38,673 nucleotides of DNA, taken from Gnetum montanum. Its lineage: Eukaryota > Streptophyta > Gnetopsida > Gnetales > Gnetaceae. The position numbers were made by a program, and so were the translations under genes. The stretch spans positions 1 through 38,673 of the forward strand of contig MNCI01003713.1 in NCBI GenBank assembly GCA_015680685.1. The letters are read 5' to 3'. This document shows positions 29,399 to 38,673 of this stretch, piece after piece. The notes beneath the pieces are model-generated. The model saw nothing but the letters and a program-made list of their open reading frames with translations. It was not told the origin of the DNA and did not search any database. Position 1 is the first letter of the stretch, and each line of letters begins with the position of its first letter.

Positions 29399-32139
29399 AT
29401 GGCCTCGAAACGTGGACAACAAGAAGGTTGTTCTCAAGGTGGAAGCAAACGACCTTGGAGAGGTGGAAGACAAGATCCTACTGGACAACATGCAGAATAG
29501 GAGGAACAATCATTCCGCATTCATCAAGAAGATCCTCCTACCGTACAGTTCGAGCAGGCAGAAGGAGGAGCTGCTGTAGCACCTAAACAGGGACAACATC
29601 TCACATTGCGCCAAGATTGTGTTCAGGCCATCCATGAAAAGTCCACATTCACTACGGTGATGGTGGAATTGAACTTCAAATCTTTTGCAGAGTTCGCTCC
29701 TGAGGCTATTAGGGATCACCTCAAAGGATCCCCATTATGGCCTACCCTCTCTAAAAGTGATGCCTGGTACCTAGGAGAGACATATGAATTTTGGCACAAT
29801 AGGGAGCAAGGCACCACTGTTAATATTTGTGGTGTGACAGTTGATTTCTCTATGTAGGCCATTTTGGAAGTGTTAAACCTTCCAAACACAGGGCTCAAGG
29901 TTGCTTAGTTATCTACCCATTCAAACCCTGATGTGCGATGGGATTGGTTGGAGAAGGCTTATGGCAGAGATAAAACATTTGGTGAGTTGATGAAGGAAGA
30001 GAGGATTTACTTCAAAATTGGAACATATCACCTCTTTCCCACGAAGGGCTTGAAAAGAATATCAACGTATGCAACTAGAGGATGTGCAGTGTTGATGGGA
30101 AAGGTTACTGCTAACCTACCCCATTTATATTTAACGGAGATCCTGAGGTGGTTCGAGGAATGAAAGACAGGGAAAATGGTATTCGGGGGTACACCAATGA
30201 TGTCCTCTGCAAAGCCCAAGTTGCTTTATATGCTGAATTGCTAAAGGTACTAGCTTTAAGGAAAAGCACTGTCAAAGAGCTGGGACTAGAATAAGAAGAA
30301 GAATAGATGGATGAACTAACTGCAACTCAACTTGCAGGACCCAGCCAACCTCTAAGCACAGGTCCCAACCAACAATAGGAAGCAGGGCCTAACATAGGCC
30401 AGGATCAATAACTGTTGCAAGACTATAGACCGTTGATGAGCCATCTTAGGGCCATCGCTAAGATAGTTAGTTGGGGAAGCCATGATGATGCAAACCTCTT
30501 CCGCATCATTGATGATACCATTCAGCCTACTGTTTGATTGGATCGCACAAGGGGGAAAGATTCTATTCACACAGGAGAAGGGGAAAGTAGATGGTCACAA
30601 TAGATCTTAGGAAACACGACATCTTTCCAGGTGTAATTAGAAACTAGTGAAGGGGCCACTGTGGTGGTCATGCAACACCAAAATGCCACGGGAGCTATAG
30701 AAGTGGTCACAGACCACATCAAAGAATCCTTCAACGTACCTGTTGTGCCACTGATAGATTTCACAGGAGCACAGGGTGCTCAAACTTTGGCTGGAACCTC
30801 AATGACTCCTGTGGAACATGAGGATGTGCTTGATTGATTACTCCAAACAAGGCAAGTAATGACATCCCTGTTTGACATCCCTTAGGATGTTACAACAATT
30901 CAGTCAGACCTCATTTCCACAAAGGGGAAGCTGGTCTTAACAGAAGTGAGGGTCGAGCATGCTAAAGCTGAAGTGTAGAAACTACAAGAGTAGCTCATGG
31001 CCTTAGAAGCAGCACAACGAGATCCTCTACAATTTGTTCTCGCATACCAACTAGATAATTTTAGAACTGAGTAACTAACCAAGCTAGTAGCGGAGAATAG
31101 AAAGGTGGTTGATGAAAAAGGGAAGGCTATTTAGGATGTCTCTGTAGCACAAGCGTAAACTCATGAGCATATTAAAGCACTCAACGTCTTACAAGAAGAA
31201 AATAAACAACTTTTTACCGACAACCTTTGGTTGACCACTATGGAAAAGCAAAAGAACGTTCTCAAGGAACACTCCCATCAATTGCAAGAACAATTCATCC
31301 ACGTCAATCGAGATGTAAGCCATTTAGGTAGAGAGAATCAAACCCTCTTGATGGAGGAGGTACATGTCATTCATCAACAGTCAGCTATTGAGATAAGCAT
31401 GTGGCAAAATGAGGCTAAACCACATGAGAGGCTGAAGGAGCACTTCTGAGATTAGGTGGGGATGTACAAATAGATCCTTGAGAAGGAGATCCATATGGCC
31501 AAGGCCCAGATCAATGTTATCAGTGCTCAAAAAACTTATTGGCGAGCTATATTGGACACATATGCCTTCGCCCACCAAGCGGAAGTCAAGAGTCGGGACT
31601 TGTAGATTCAGGATTTGATAGAATACATTAGGTTGGCCAATCTGAGGTATGCTAACCTTGCCATGTTAATAGCACGGCACTTGAGAACAGAGATCAAACA
31701 ACAGGTAGCAACCACCCACATCAAATACGAAGTAGAATTTGTAGAACGCAAGAAGCTATTGGAGAAACTAGAAGCTGCAAATTCTGAACTTGAGGTGGTG
31801 AAAGCTAGCTACCAAGGATAGAAAGGTGTTGCAACAGACTTGGCTTAATGGCTAGTAGATTTTTAGGAGTACAAGGATAAAGCCAGAGCTTATGAGGAGG
31901 AACGACAGGTGTTTGTGGCTTGGTATGTCAAGGCCAATCAAATGTTTCCGCAACTACCTTGTCCGTGGGAAGTGTAGACTCTGTCAAACATTGGAACATT
32001 AGCATGGACAGCACAAGACCCTTGGACCAAAGAGGAGAAGCTCCAGGCCATACTTCAACACCATTAAGCCTCAAAACCTAGAGCACAAGACAAAGGGAAG
32101 GCATCAATGGAGGAGCCACCATCACCAGGAACTACATGA
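29399..32139 (+). pseudogene. Second ORF: plant-transposon-like N-terminal domain plus long coiled-coil
   Basis: From ATG 29399 (MASKRGQQEG) a basic, Gly/Gln/Arg-rich leader is followed by a globular region (about residues 60-260). It has FAEFAPEAIRDHLKGSPLWP, NICGVTVDFSM, WDWLEKAYGRDKTFGELM, YFKIGTYHLFPTKGLKRI and YATRGCAVLMGKV. GVTVDFS-AI-xx-LNLP recalls the 'putative plant transposon protein' ORFs of Athila-type elements; this is from memory. From about 30900 the sequence is heptad-rich, Lys/Glu/Gln-rich coiled-coil (LKEHSHQLQEQFI, LLEKLEAANSELEVV), ending in WTAQDPWTKEEKLQAIL and a KGKASMEEP tail. One frameshift near 30155 and about 20 stops occur, mostly TAG/TAA where Gln would fit. The function is unknown; RNA- or Gag-binding scaffold roles are only guesses. 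Confidence 0.6.
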
Positions 32140-32292
32140 GTTCCAAAATTCTTGTAGATGTAGAGCATTCTATGTGTTGTGTCTTTGTTTTGTTTTCATT
32201 TCACACTGTGGAATTATCCCATTTTCCCATCTAATAATCCCATACCTATCCACTGTGTAATCACTGTAACTCGAGGATGAGTTTTCATTCAG

Positions 32293-32303
32293 TCGTGGGG
32301 GTA
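32293..32303 (+). promoter_or_regulatory. Polypurine tract of the nested element
   Basis: TCGTGGGGGTA directly precedes the 3' LTR start TGATGAG. The same phrase (GTCATGGGGGTA) precedes the 3' LTR of the right-edge element on the minus strand. Confidence 0.7.
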
Positions 32304-33132
32304 TGATGAGTCATCATTTGGGCGACTGCGATATCGTGTACGTGATATTGCATGCCTAATCGCGATATTGCATACGCGATATCACGACCTGTATCCTCAT
32401 CTATAAATAAGAGGTAGACAGATGAGTTTAGAAATATAGTTTTTAGTACCTTAGCCAAACTCTTATAGTTTTTTCTTCTTAGAGTTAAAATTATTTCCTA
32501 GTGTATGCCCGTAGTGTGGTGAATGTAATTGTATAGCATCCTTTATTCAAGTGTGACGTACTTGGACAGACACATGACGACAATAAAGATCAAGATTACT
32601 TCATCATTATAGCATTCACTTAGTTTAATCATTTAATTATTACTATTATTTATTGCTTTCCTAATTAATCTCTCTCTCCCCTAAACTCATGTTAAACGCG
32701 AAATGAGTATGACTTGATTATGAGCATTTAAGTGTAACTACTTGGTAACCCAGTAGCGTACCTAGGATCTGTGCTTGGTAATCCCAATGGTAGTCATGCA
32801 CGAAGTCCAAGATGTGTACAGATACTCAAGGAATGAATGCTCATCGCACTTAGGCTAGTTTAGATTCTCTCACACTCTCTCTCCTAGCTTAGTTAATATT
32901 ACTTTCCATCGCCTTCAGGAGTAGCATTAGATTAGAGACACATCATACACCTCACTCTGGAATAAACCATACGTGACAAAGCTAATAGTAGTATAGGTGG
33001 GAAGACAACGAATTGTGACCTAAGGTTAACTGTCTAGGTGCCACAACAAGTTCATGTGCGGAGTTTGACCGGATCGCACGTGCAACGCTCGTATTTGTAT
33101 GGTTGAGTGTAGGGGTACCTCACCACCCATCA
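32304..33132 (+). mobile_element. 3' LTR of the nested element
   Basis: The 829-bp partner of 24516-25345. Dyads start at 32330, 32344, 32364 and 32378 (14/20/14), TATA at 32402, AATAAA at 32582-32587, U5 stem-loop at 32732-32799. Many differences from the 5' LTR are C/T or G/A. It ends CACCCATCA and is followed by AAACT. Confidence 0.9.
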
Positions 33133-33137
33133 AAACT

Positions 33138-33993
33138 AGATGACTTTATTAGTTGTGTCTTAGTTCAGTTATAGCATTTACAAGTCCTCAACCATAGGAT
33201 TCTCTCTAGTAGTGTTGTCCTTGGAGAGGCAACCATGAGTATCCCAATTGTTGTAAACCTCACATCCAGGTCTAAATCCTTTAATTGCTAAGTTCATGAA
33301 ATCTTGGGTAGATTGTATCTAGTTGGCCAAGTTATACTTGGAGAAGTCTATTCAGCATACAAGCATGCAAAGTAAATTTTAATACTTCCTTTCTAATGCA
33401 AAGTGAAAAGTGTAATGGTACATAAAAATCACAAACCAATTTCAAGGCACAAACTAACTAATGAATATATTGTTTTATTCTTTAAAGTAAATAAAGTACT
33501 AGAAAATAAATTTGGATAAGCTAATTAAATATCCTTAAAGAAACATTGTGTAATAGGATTGTAATGAAATAAAAGTAGAAAGAATCTCTACAAGAGCACT
33601 ATTAACAAAGAAACCTAAGCTAGGAAAGAAACAAGTAAAATAAAATGAATGATCATCATTGTATGTCTCTATCCCATCTATAACGATTTGACCATTAAGG
33701 TAGATTAATCACTAAAATGAAACAAATAATTAAGGGAATTCTAAGAGCATATACAAAGCCCTATTGAATTTGATTAGAAAGCATAAAAAATGAAAGAAAA
33801 TAGTAGTAAAACACCAAAAAAGTCATGGTTGCAAGCAACAACTATTGGCACTTTCCTTTTGCACTATTTTTTGTTGTGTTTTGGAGTGATTGAGCGAAGC
33901 ACATAAAATGCACTATGTAGGCTTCGAATGAAGGTAGCTAGCTTAGCAAAATGCATAAGAAAAAATCATCAATGCATGTTAAGCATGGAGATA
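33138..33993 (+). other. Continuation of the interrupted element, then AT-rich DNA
   Basis: The first 250 bp or so give short, frame-broken stretches (STIGFSLVVL, LGEATMSIPIV, LAKLYLEKSIQH) that fit weakly with the part of integrase following YLRYF in gypsy elements, as a nested insertion predicts. From about 33400 to 33993 only AT-rich sequence is seen. No 3' LTR matching 19450-20278 is found before the next LTR, so the old element is truncated. Confidence 0.4.
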
Positions 33994-33998
33994 GTAAT

Positions 33999-34807
33999 TG
34001 ATGAGCGACGAGGTACCCCTACGTGCAACCATATGAATCACTAAAGTGTTACGTGCGATACAGTCAAATTCCATGGACCTATAGTTATCTAATGTATTAG
34101 CTCTTCTAGGAAGTGAAATGGGCATTGAGAAAGTTTGTTGTCTTCCCAACTACACTTGTGAGGCTTGAGGGTATAGTTTAAGTGTAATTGAGGTATATGA
34201 TTTTTTATCATTTTATGTTTTATAGATCTAATCACTTACAACAAGAATGACAAGTAGAGTAACTTAAAATCTAACTTGTTTACTAACTATCTAGCCTAAC
34301 ACGAGTAACCGTCCTACTTTCCTAAACACATCTTGAACACATATAGCACTGCTGGGCTACCAAACATTAAGCATTATTGGGTTACCAAGTACTATGTGTA
34401 TGCTTGAAGTGGTCGTGCTTGTGTTCATTAACAACTGGAAATAAATTGCTTAATTCAAATGCATTAAAGTAAAGGGCAAGAAAGTAAAATGAATTAAAGA
34501 AAATATTAATCTATTCTTAGTGCTGCAAGGATTGTCAAAGAGTTCGTTTTATTTCCATCACATTGCTGCACTTAGGTACATCAATGCTCAAAAAAAGAAT
34601 TGTACACACCTAGACTCCTTCTATGGGCACTCAGAAAATATTCTAACTTTGAGAAAAATAAACTACAATAGCTTTGCTACTCTGGCTGAAAACTAACTTC
34701 AAAACTATGTGAAAACCTGAGCTTAGGTGTGGTTTTTATAGACTTAGGATATATACCTCAATGTTGCATATGCGATGTCGCGGCAAATGGCATAAATGTT
34801 TTCATCA
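33999..34807 (-). mobile_element. 3' LTR of the right-edge element
   Basis: The 809-bp LTR begins TGATGAAAACATT on the minus strand next to the polypurine tract and ends GCTCATCA. GACATC and AACATT dyads lie 14 bp apart; the TATA box TATAAAAA is at 34733-34740; the U5 stem-loop is at 34339-34399. It is the closest match to the LTR at 3838-4647. GTAAT (33994-33998) adjoins its outer end. Confidence 0.85.
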
Positions 34808-34819
34808 TACCCCCATGAC
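34808..34819 (-). promoter_or_regulatory. Polypurine tract of the right-edge element
   Basis: GTCATGGGGGTA on the minus strand directly precedes TGATGAAAAC, which fixes this LTR as the 3' one and the orientation as minus. Confidence 0.7.
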
Positions 34820-36010
34820 TGAATGAAAACTTGTCCTTGAGTGAAGAAGAGAAGGAACAAGTTCTTTACAAAACATATGGGATAGGTATGGGATTATTAA
34901 TTGACATACAAACTGACTTAGATAAAACAAATAGACTCTGAGTGCCTAAGTGTACAGAATGACAACTTTTACAAAATTTGGTATTCATGATGAGAGAAGT
35001 AAACACTTTGGATAACATATACATCCAGCACCCCTTGGTAGTAGAAGAATGAGGGAGAGAAGAGTTCCTACAATCATGAACAATCCTCATTATGTGGTAT
35101 TGCTGCATCATCCTTGGTGAAGATAGTCTTGCTTCTAGTCTATGCTTCCCACTACAATCATAATAGAATCATGAATTAGTATGCAATGTGTAACCAATAA
35201 CTATTATATACCCTGTTTCGTTGATGGTTACACTTGGCTAGGTTGTGATTGTGTTAGATTGATTCTTTGAATAGTATTAGTGGGAAGGTTGACAAGTAGG
35301 ATAAATTAGATAAGTAGTCCATTAAATTAGATAAGTAGGGAAAAAGCTCAACACAAGGAAACATTTGAAGAGGGTATAAAAAATTCATAATAATAAAAAG
35401 AAAAATTTATTGAAAAATATTATGAAAATGTGCACAATTGGATGTCATGGATGGGGTAACAAAAGAAATTTGATTGTAAGAGTGTCTAAGGGTAGAGAAC
35501 TTAATGAACCCAACCAAAAGATATGTAAGTGGGTCCTCCCCAAAGCAGGCATAGGCCTTTTTATGCCCTTGCATAACTTTAAACCAAAGAGTTCATGGGC
35601 TCTATGGATGATTAATGGTTACAAAAGGTTAAGTACAAAAACCCAAAAGAAACTAACTAATAATCTTGTCACATCAAACTAGGACATCAAACTAGAACAT
35701 GAAACTGGCAGTTAGGTGAGCTATGGAAAGCATAGATAGATGAGAAAGAGTGGAATGGAGTTCCTAATTACAATCACATGAAGTCCCTTATGGATTTTGT
35801 GATTAAATGACTTGATAGGATCCATCCTTAGTCCATACCAAAACCAATCATGTTCAATGATTTTGCATTAACATTCTAAGACCAGCCCATCCCTTGAGAC
35901 ACAAGAGTGCTCTCACAGAACAATCACCATTTCAAATTAGAGAAGAAGTAGGAAGTGAGGAAGGGCCTTAGTTAGAGGAGACTAGTCCCATAACCAATGC
36001 TTGTAGGTTG
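34820..36010 (-). other. Post-integrase spacer of the right-edge element
   Basis: Non-coding in every frame that can be judged. The 90-codon plus-strand stretch at 35410-35682 lies antisense to the element and covers the conserved GGGGAGGACCC block (35527-35545), so it is likely chance. The last 100 bp before the polypurine tract match the nested element's 3' end (AATAATCCCATACCTATCC and ACAAGTTTTCATTCAGTC-like blocks). Confidence 0.55.
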
Positions 36011-36254
36011 TTTATTTTGTCTAAGGGATGTGCTTTGAATTTCCATTATTTTTTTAAAATGGGAACCACACCATGTAAAGGTACATGCATTTATTTTGTC
36101 CAAGGGGTGTGCTTTGAATCCTCATCTTCCTTTTTTTTTTCTATTGAGAATCACACCATGCATGGATGTATGCATTAATTTCGTCTAAGGGGTGTGCTTT
36201 GAATTCTCATCTTTTTTTTTTCCTTTTTTGATGAGAACCACACCATGTAAGGAC
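36011..36254 (-). repeat. Three-unit tandem repeat (about 80 bp each), each unit an imperfect hairpin
   Basis: Units at 36011-36089, 36090-36174 and 36175-36254 share TTTTGTC-AAGGG-TGTGCTT and ACCACACCATG. In each, GGTGTG...TCTCATC (or TTTCCATT) before a T-tract is complementary to GATGAGAA (or AATGGGAA)..CACACC after it. Predicted hairpins span 36026-36072, 36106-36157 and 36191-36244. Confidence 0.75.
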
Positions 36255-36959
36255 TTATTCAGCTTCCTTTTATTGGTAGATACAGAATGGTAAGAAATTC
36301 GTGAAAACACACATGCACCCAGGAAAATAGAAAGGCACAAAGAATACTGAATCCCCTTGAAGGCACACCCTGTTTAAACCTTTGAATCCTTCCCAATTCC
36401 AGAAACTACCAAAGTCACAAATTTATTAAAGTTTTATTAATGAAAAAGGGACTGCACATTTCCAAAACAAGGAAAACCATAATGTTTGTGGATGGGTGGA
36501 TGTTGTGGACTTATTTCCTGTTGTATGAAAAAGAAACCATGTTCTAATTATCTGTAACAAAATCTAAAGCTAGAAACTAGACACCAAAAATCAAATAACA
36601 AAAATAGTAAATGCCACCATCAAGTAACGCATTACAAATGTACTTGGCACGTATTAACAAAAAGTTAGAAAATCACACCAAATAAAAAAAATATAAAAAA
36701 AATTGTAAAATGTTCAAAAAATATCAAATGTACTAATGATGGTGTAAAAAAAACATTAGAAAAGTTTAATAACATAAAAACAAAAATATATAAAATAAAG
36801 AATGTGTAAAACAAAAAGTTGTAAAACAAAAAATGTGTAAAACAAAAAAGTTGAAAAATTGAGGAGCTGCTTTGTATGATTATCATTAGTGGCCATCTCC
36901 ACCATGATTAAGTTGAAAAGAGGAGATCTGAAATATGAAGTGTGGATTTTCATCTAATG
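36255..36959 (-). other. A-rich spacer after integrase
   Basis: Only A- and T-rich simple sequence (AAAACAAAAA-type tracts near 36660-36860) is seen. The open minus-strand frames here are phenylalanine/isoleucine-rich artefacts of the tract. Confidence 0.55.
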
Positions 36960-38129
36960 AGGTGCTTGTTGTGTTAGATGGCATATGCTCACGGAAAGGT
37001 TTAATTTTTTGGATATTCACCAGCTATTTTTTGTTTGGGCTCTTAGTCTTGTAGATCATCATGGCCCTAGAAGAAAAAGTCTCATAAATGATATAAGGTC
37101 ATTTTCACAATGTTTGAAACTTAGTTAGTTGAGGTACATGTGTGGGGTTCTAGTAGAGAACCTTATCTCCTGGTTGAAATTTGACTTTTTTCATTTTTAG
37201 GTCATGGCACTTTTTTTTATAGGCCTTGTGCAACTCGTTAGATGATAAGGATACTAGTCGATTTTCATCTAGCAGGTTGAGATTCATTAGTCTTTCTTTT
37301 TGGGCTAGACTCAAGTTAAGGTTAAGATTACAAGTACTTGAAAGTGTACAGAGCTTGGATTGAATAGGAAGTGTTGGTAATTTATCGTAAATAAGCTCAT
37401 AGGGAGAATAGGCTACAGGAAGTTTCCAGGTTAAGCGATAGGCCCAAAGGGCAAAATTAAGTTTTGTGTTCCATTCCTTCCTATATTTGCTAACAGTTCT
37501 TGTTAGTATCCTTGTGATTTCCCTATTGGTAACCTCAGCTTGATCATTAGCTTGGGGATGGTAAGGTGTTGTAAATTTATATTCAACCCCAAGCGTTGCA
37601 TGAGCTTCTGAAAAGTAATGGATACAAAGTGAGTTTCACTGTCAGAAATTAATGCACGTGGCACACCAAACCTATTCACAACATTTTGTTGTATAAATTA
37701 AGTAGCAGTAGAAGATGTATAGTTAATGATGGCTACTACTTCTATCCATTTTGTACAATAGTCAATAGCGACTATGATGTACACCTTTCCATTTGACATG
37801 GGCATGATGGAACCCATGAAGCCAATGCCCCAGATGTTGAATGGTTCTAGTGGTTGAATTCATTGTTGAGGTTCCTCCATTCAAGTAGTTATTCCACCAT
37901 CTCATTGGCATCATTCATAAGAGCAGACATAATGATGAACATCCCTAAAGAGTGTTGGCAAATAGTACCTTGCCATCAGGATTTTAATGGTCATGCATCT
38001 CCCAGCATAGTGTCCTTCACAAGGACCTTCATAAGCATCTTGTAGAATGTGTAGTTGATTGGCATCAGGAACACACCAACGAACCAGGCCATCGATGCAC
38101 ACCTTGTATAGGTGTTTATTGATCTCCAT
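36960..38129 (-). pseudogene. Integrase of the right-edge Athila-like element
   Basis: In minus-strand order: the zinc-binding domain (near 38060-37905; LHILQDAYEGPCEGHYAG...YYLPTLFRDVHHYVCSYE), the catalytic core with NIWGIGFMG (near 37820), VYIIVAIDYCTKW, VPRALISDSETHF (near 37640), then TTPYHPQANDQAEVTNREI (near 37540), and the C-terminal WAYRLTWKLPVAYSPYELIYDKLP with a later HDLKMKKVKFQPGDKVL. This is the Athila/Tat pattern. The first catalytic Asp (GIDFMG) reads Gly at 37821-37823; the second Asp and the Glu are kept. Stops occur within the core. It would insert element cDNA into the chromosome. Confidence 0.85.
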
Positions 38130-38191
38130 GAAGTGCTTTACCTAGTGAAGAAACTATTGTATTTTTGGTGGTCCAACCCTTGTGGCATCTC

Positions 38192-38673
38192 CTAAGTGAG
38201 AAGATAGGTGAGAATGTTATCATTCCATTTTGGCTCATTGGGCATTTGTTCAGTTATAGCCCCAGCAAAGAGGAGTTCATTAGGAAACATGTTAGAGAGT
38301 GGGCTTTCTTCTTCTTTGTCGTCCCATTGCAACGAAGACAAGTGATTAGTGACCACATTCTTAGTGCCCTTTCGATCTACCGTCATAAGGTCAAATTTCT
38401 ACAAGATTACCAACCATTATATGACATGGGGGCTCACCATTGGCTTGTTCGTTAGGAAGTAGATGACATTGTTATCTATGTTCACAAACACCTTGTATCC
38501 AAGCAAATAATGCCTAAACTTTTCTGGAGAAAATACCATCGCCATCAATTCTTTCTCTGTAGTGGTGTAGTTTAGTTGTGCATCCACAATGCTTTGGCTA
38601 GTGTAGTGGATGTAATATGGTCATTTCTTATCATCTAACTACATCAACACAACTCCCAAGGCATAATTTGATG
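38192..38673 (-). pseudogene. RNase H of the right-edge element, partial at the window edge
   Basis: Minus-strand blocks are SNYALGVVL, IVDAQLNYTTTEKELMAMVF, EKFRHYLLGYKVFVNIDNN, then FDLMTVDRKGTKNVVTNHLS. They follow the gypsy RNase H order (SDYAxGAVL, LNYxTTEKELLAVVF, TDHSALKYL, DxKGxENxVADHLSRL). The Asp of SDY and the Asp of VADHL both read Asn, so the catalytic set is broken. The connecting RT lies beyond 38673. Confidence 0.8.

Larger units (their letters stand above)
24516..33132 (+). mobile_element. Complete nested LTR retrotransposon, pol-less, with gag and a second coiled-coil ORF
   Basis: This 8.6-kb element has two 829-830-bp LTRs (about 90% alike by eye), TGATGA/CATCA ends, a tRNA-Asp-type primer binding site, a polypurine tract and a perfect 5-bp target duplication AAACT (24511-24515 and 33133-33137). 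The internal region carries gag (25490-27472), about 1.4 kb without recognised coding, an internal promoter-like block (28864-28922) and a long decayed ORF (29399-32139). No protease, RT or integrase blocks are seen, so it would depend on a helper. Relatives in the window carrying pol are the minus-strand elements at both ends. Confidence 0.85.
33999..38673 (-). mobile_element. 3' part of an Athila/Tat-like retrotransposon (RNase H to 3' LTR)
   Basis: In minus-strand order: RNase H (from the window edge to about 38300), integrase (about 38129-36960), a 2.1-kb spacer with a three-unit hairpin repeat, the polypurine tract and the 3' LTR (34807-33999). RT and upstream parts lie outside the window. 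The element lacks the second ORF seen in the nested element, although its last 100 bp before the polypurine tract match that element. Confidence 0.85.

Noticed and set aside
35410-35682. 90-codon plus-strand open frame in the right-edge element
   Set aside because: It is antisense to the element and covers its conserved non-coding spacer; no domain.
36665-36953. Phe/Ile-rich minus-strand frames resembling membrane proteins
   Set aside because: They are translations of an A-rich simple-sequence tract.

Overview
The window looks like repeat-rich nuclear DNA of a land plant. The reasons are nested Ty3/gypsy LTR retrotransposons whose gag, protease and integrase resemble plant Athila/Tat elements, primer binding sites resembling the 3' end of plant tRNA-Asp, tRNA-derived SINEs, a plant-type GDSL esterase gene and a decayed LRR receptor gene. 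The old, stop-riddled retroelements in AT-rich DNA would suit a large genome such as a gymnosperm's, but that is inference; no chloroplast, mitochondrial or bacterial signature is seen. Five single N characters (7000, 11516, 11734, 20378, 22453) mark assembly joins, and at least three of them carry visible assembly errors.

Layout. 1-190: terminus of an unidentified LTR-type element inserted in the next one. 191-4647 (minus): 5' part of an Athila-like element (RT linker, protease, gag, primer binding site, 5' LTR). 4653-10380: AT-rich intergenic DNA with dispersed repeats and fragments of an LRR receptor-like pseudogene. 10385-10520: a SINE. 11044-12515: the only gene that looks functional, a GC-rich, intronless SGNH/GDSL esterase with a signal peptide; its middle holds a reverse-oriented assembly piece. 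12466-12990: a degenerate minisatellite that supplies the last codons and the stop of that gene. About 15320-17375: a diverged second copy of the minisatellite plus downstream flank, without the gene. 18424-20278: two adjacent related LTRs. 20279-24515: a decayed gypsy gag-pol interrupted in its integrase by a complete 8.6-kb element (24516-33132) with a 5-bp target duplication AAACT. 33999-38673 (minus): the 3' half of another Athila-like element (3' LTR, polypurine tract, integrase, RNase H).

How the parts relate. All six LTRs begin TGATGA and end TCATCA or a variant, and they share two features that standard annotation does not name: phased arrays of 6-bp GATATC-like dyads just upstream of the TATA box (spacing 14 or 14/20/14 bp), and a U5 stem-loop whose arms differ between copies but stay complementary. 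The complete element has LTRs and gag but no recognisable pol. Instead it has a second, internal promoter of the same dyad-TATA design, a candidate splice acceptor directly before an ATG, and a roughly 900-codon ORF with a plant-transposon-like N-terminal domain and a long coiled-coil. The related minus-strand element at the right edge has pol but lacks this ORF. This bipartite organisation is the most unusual system in the window.
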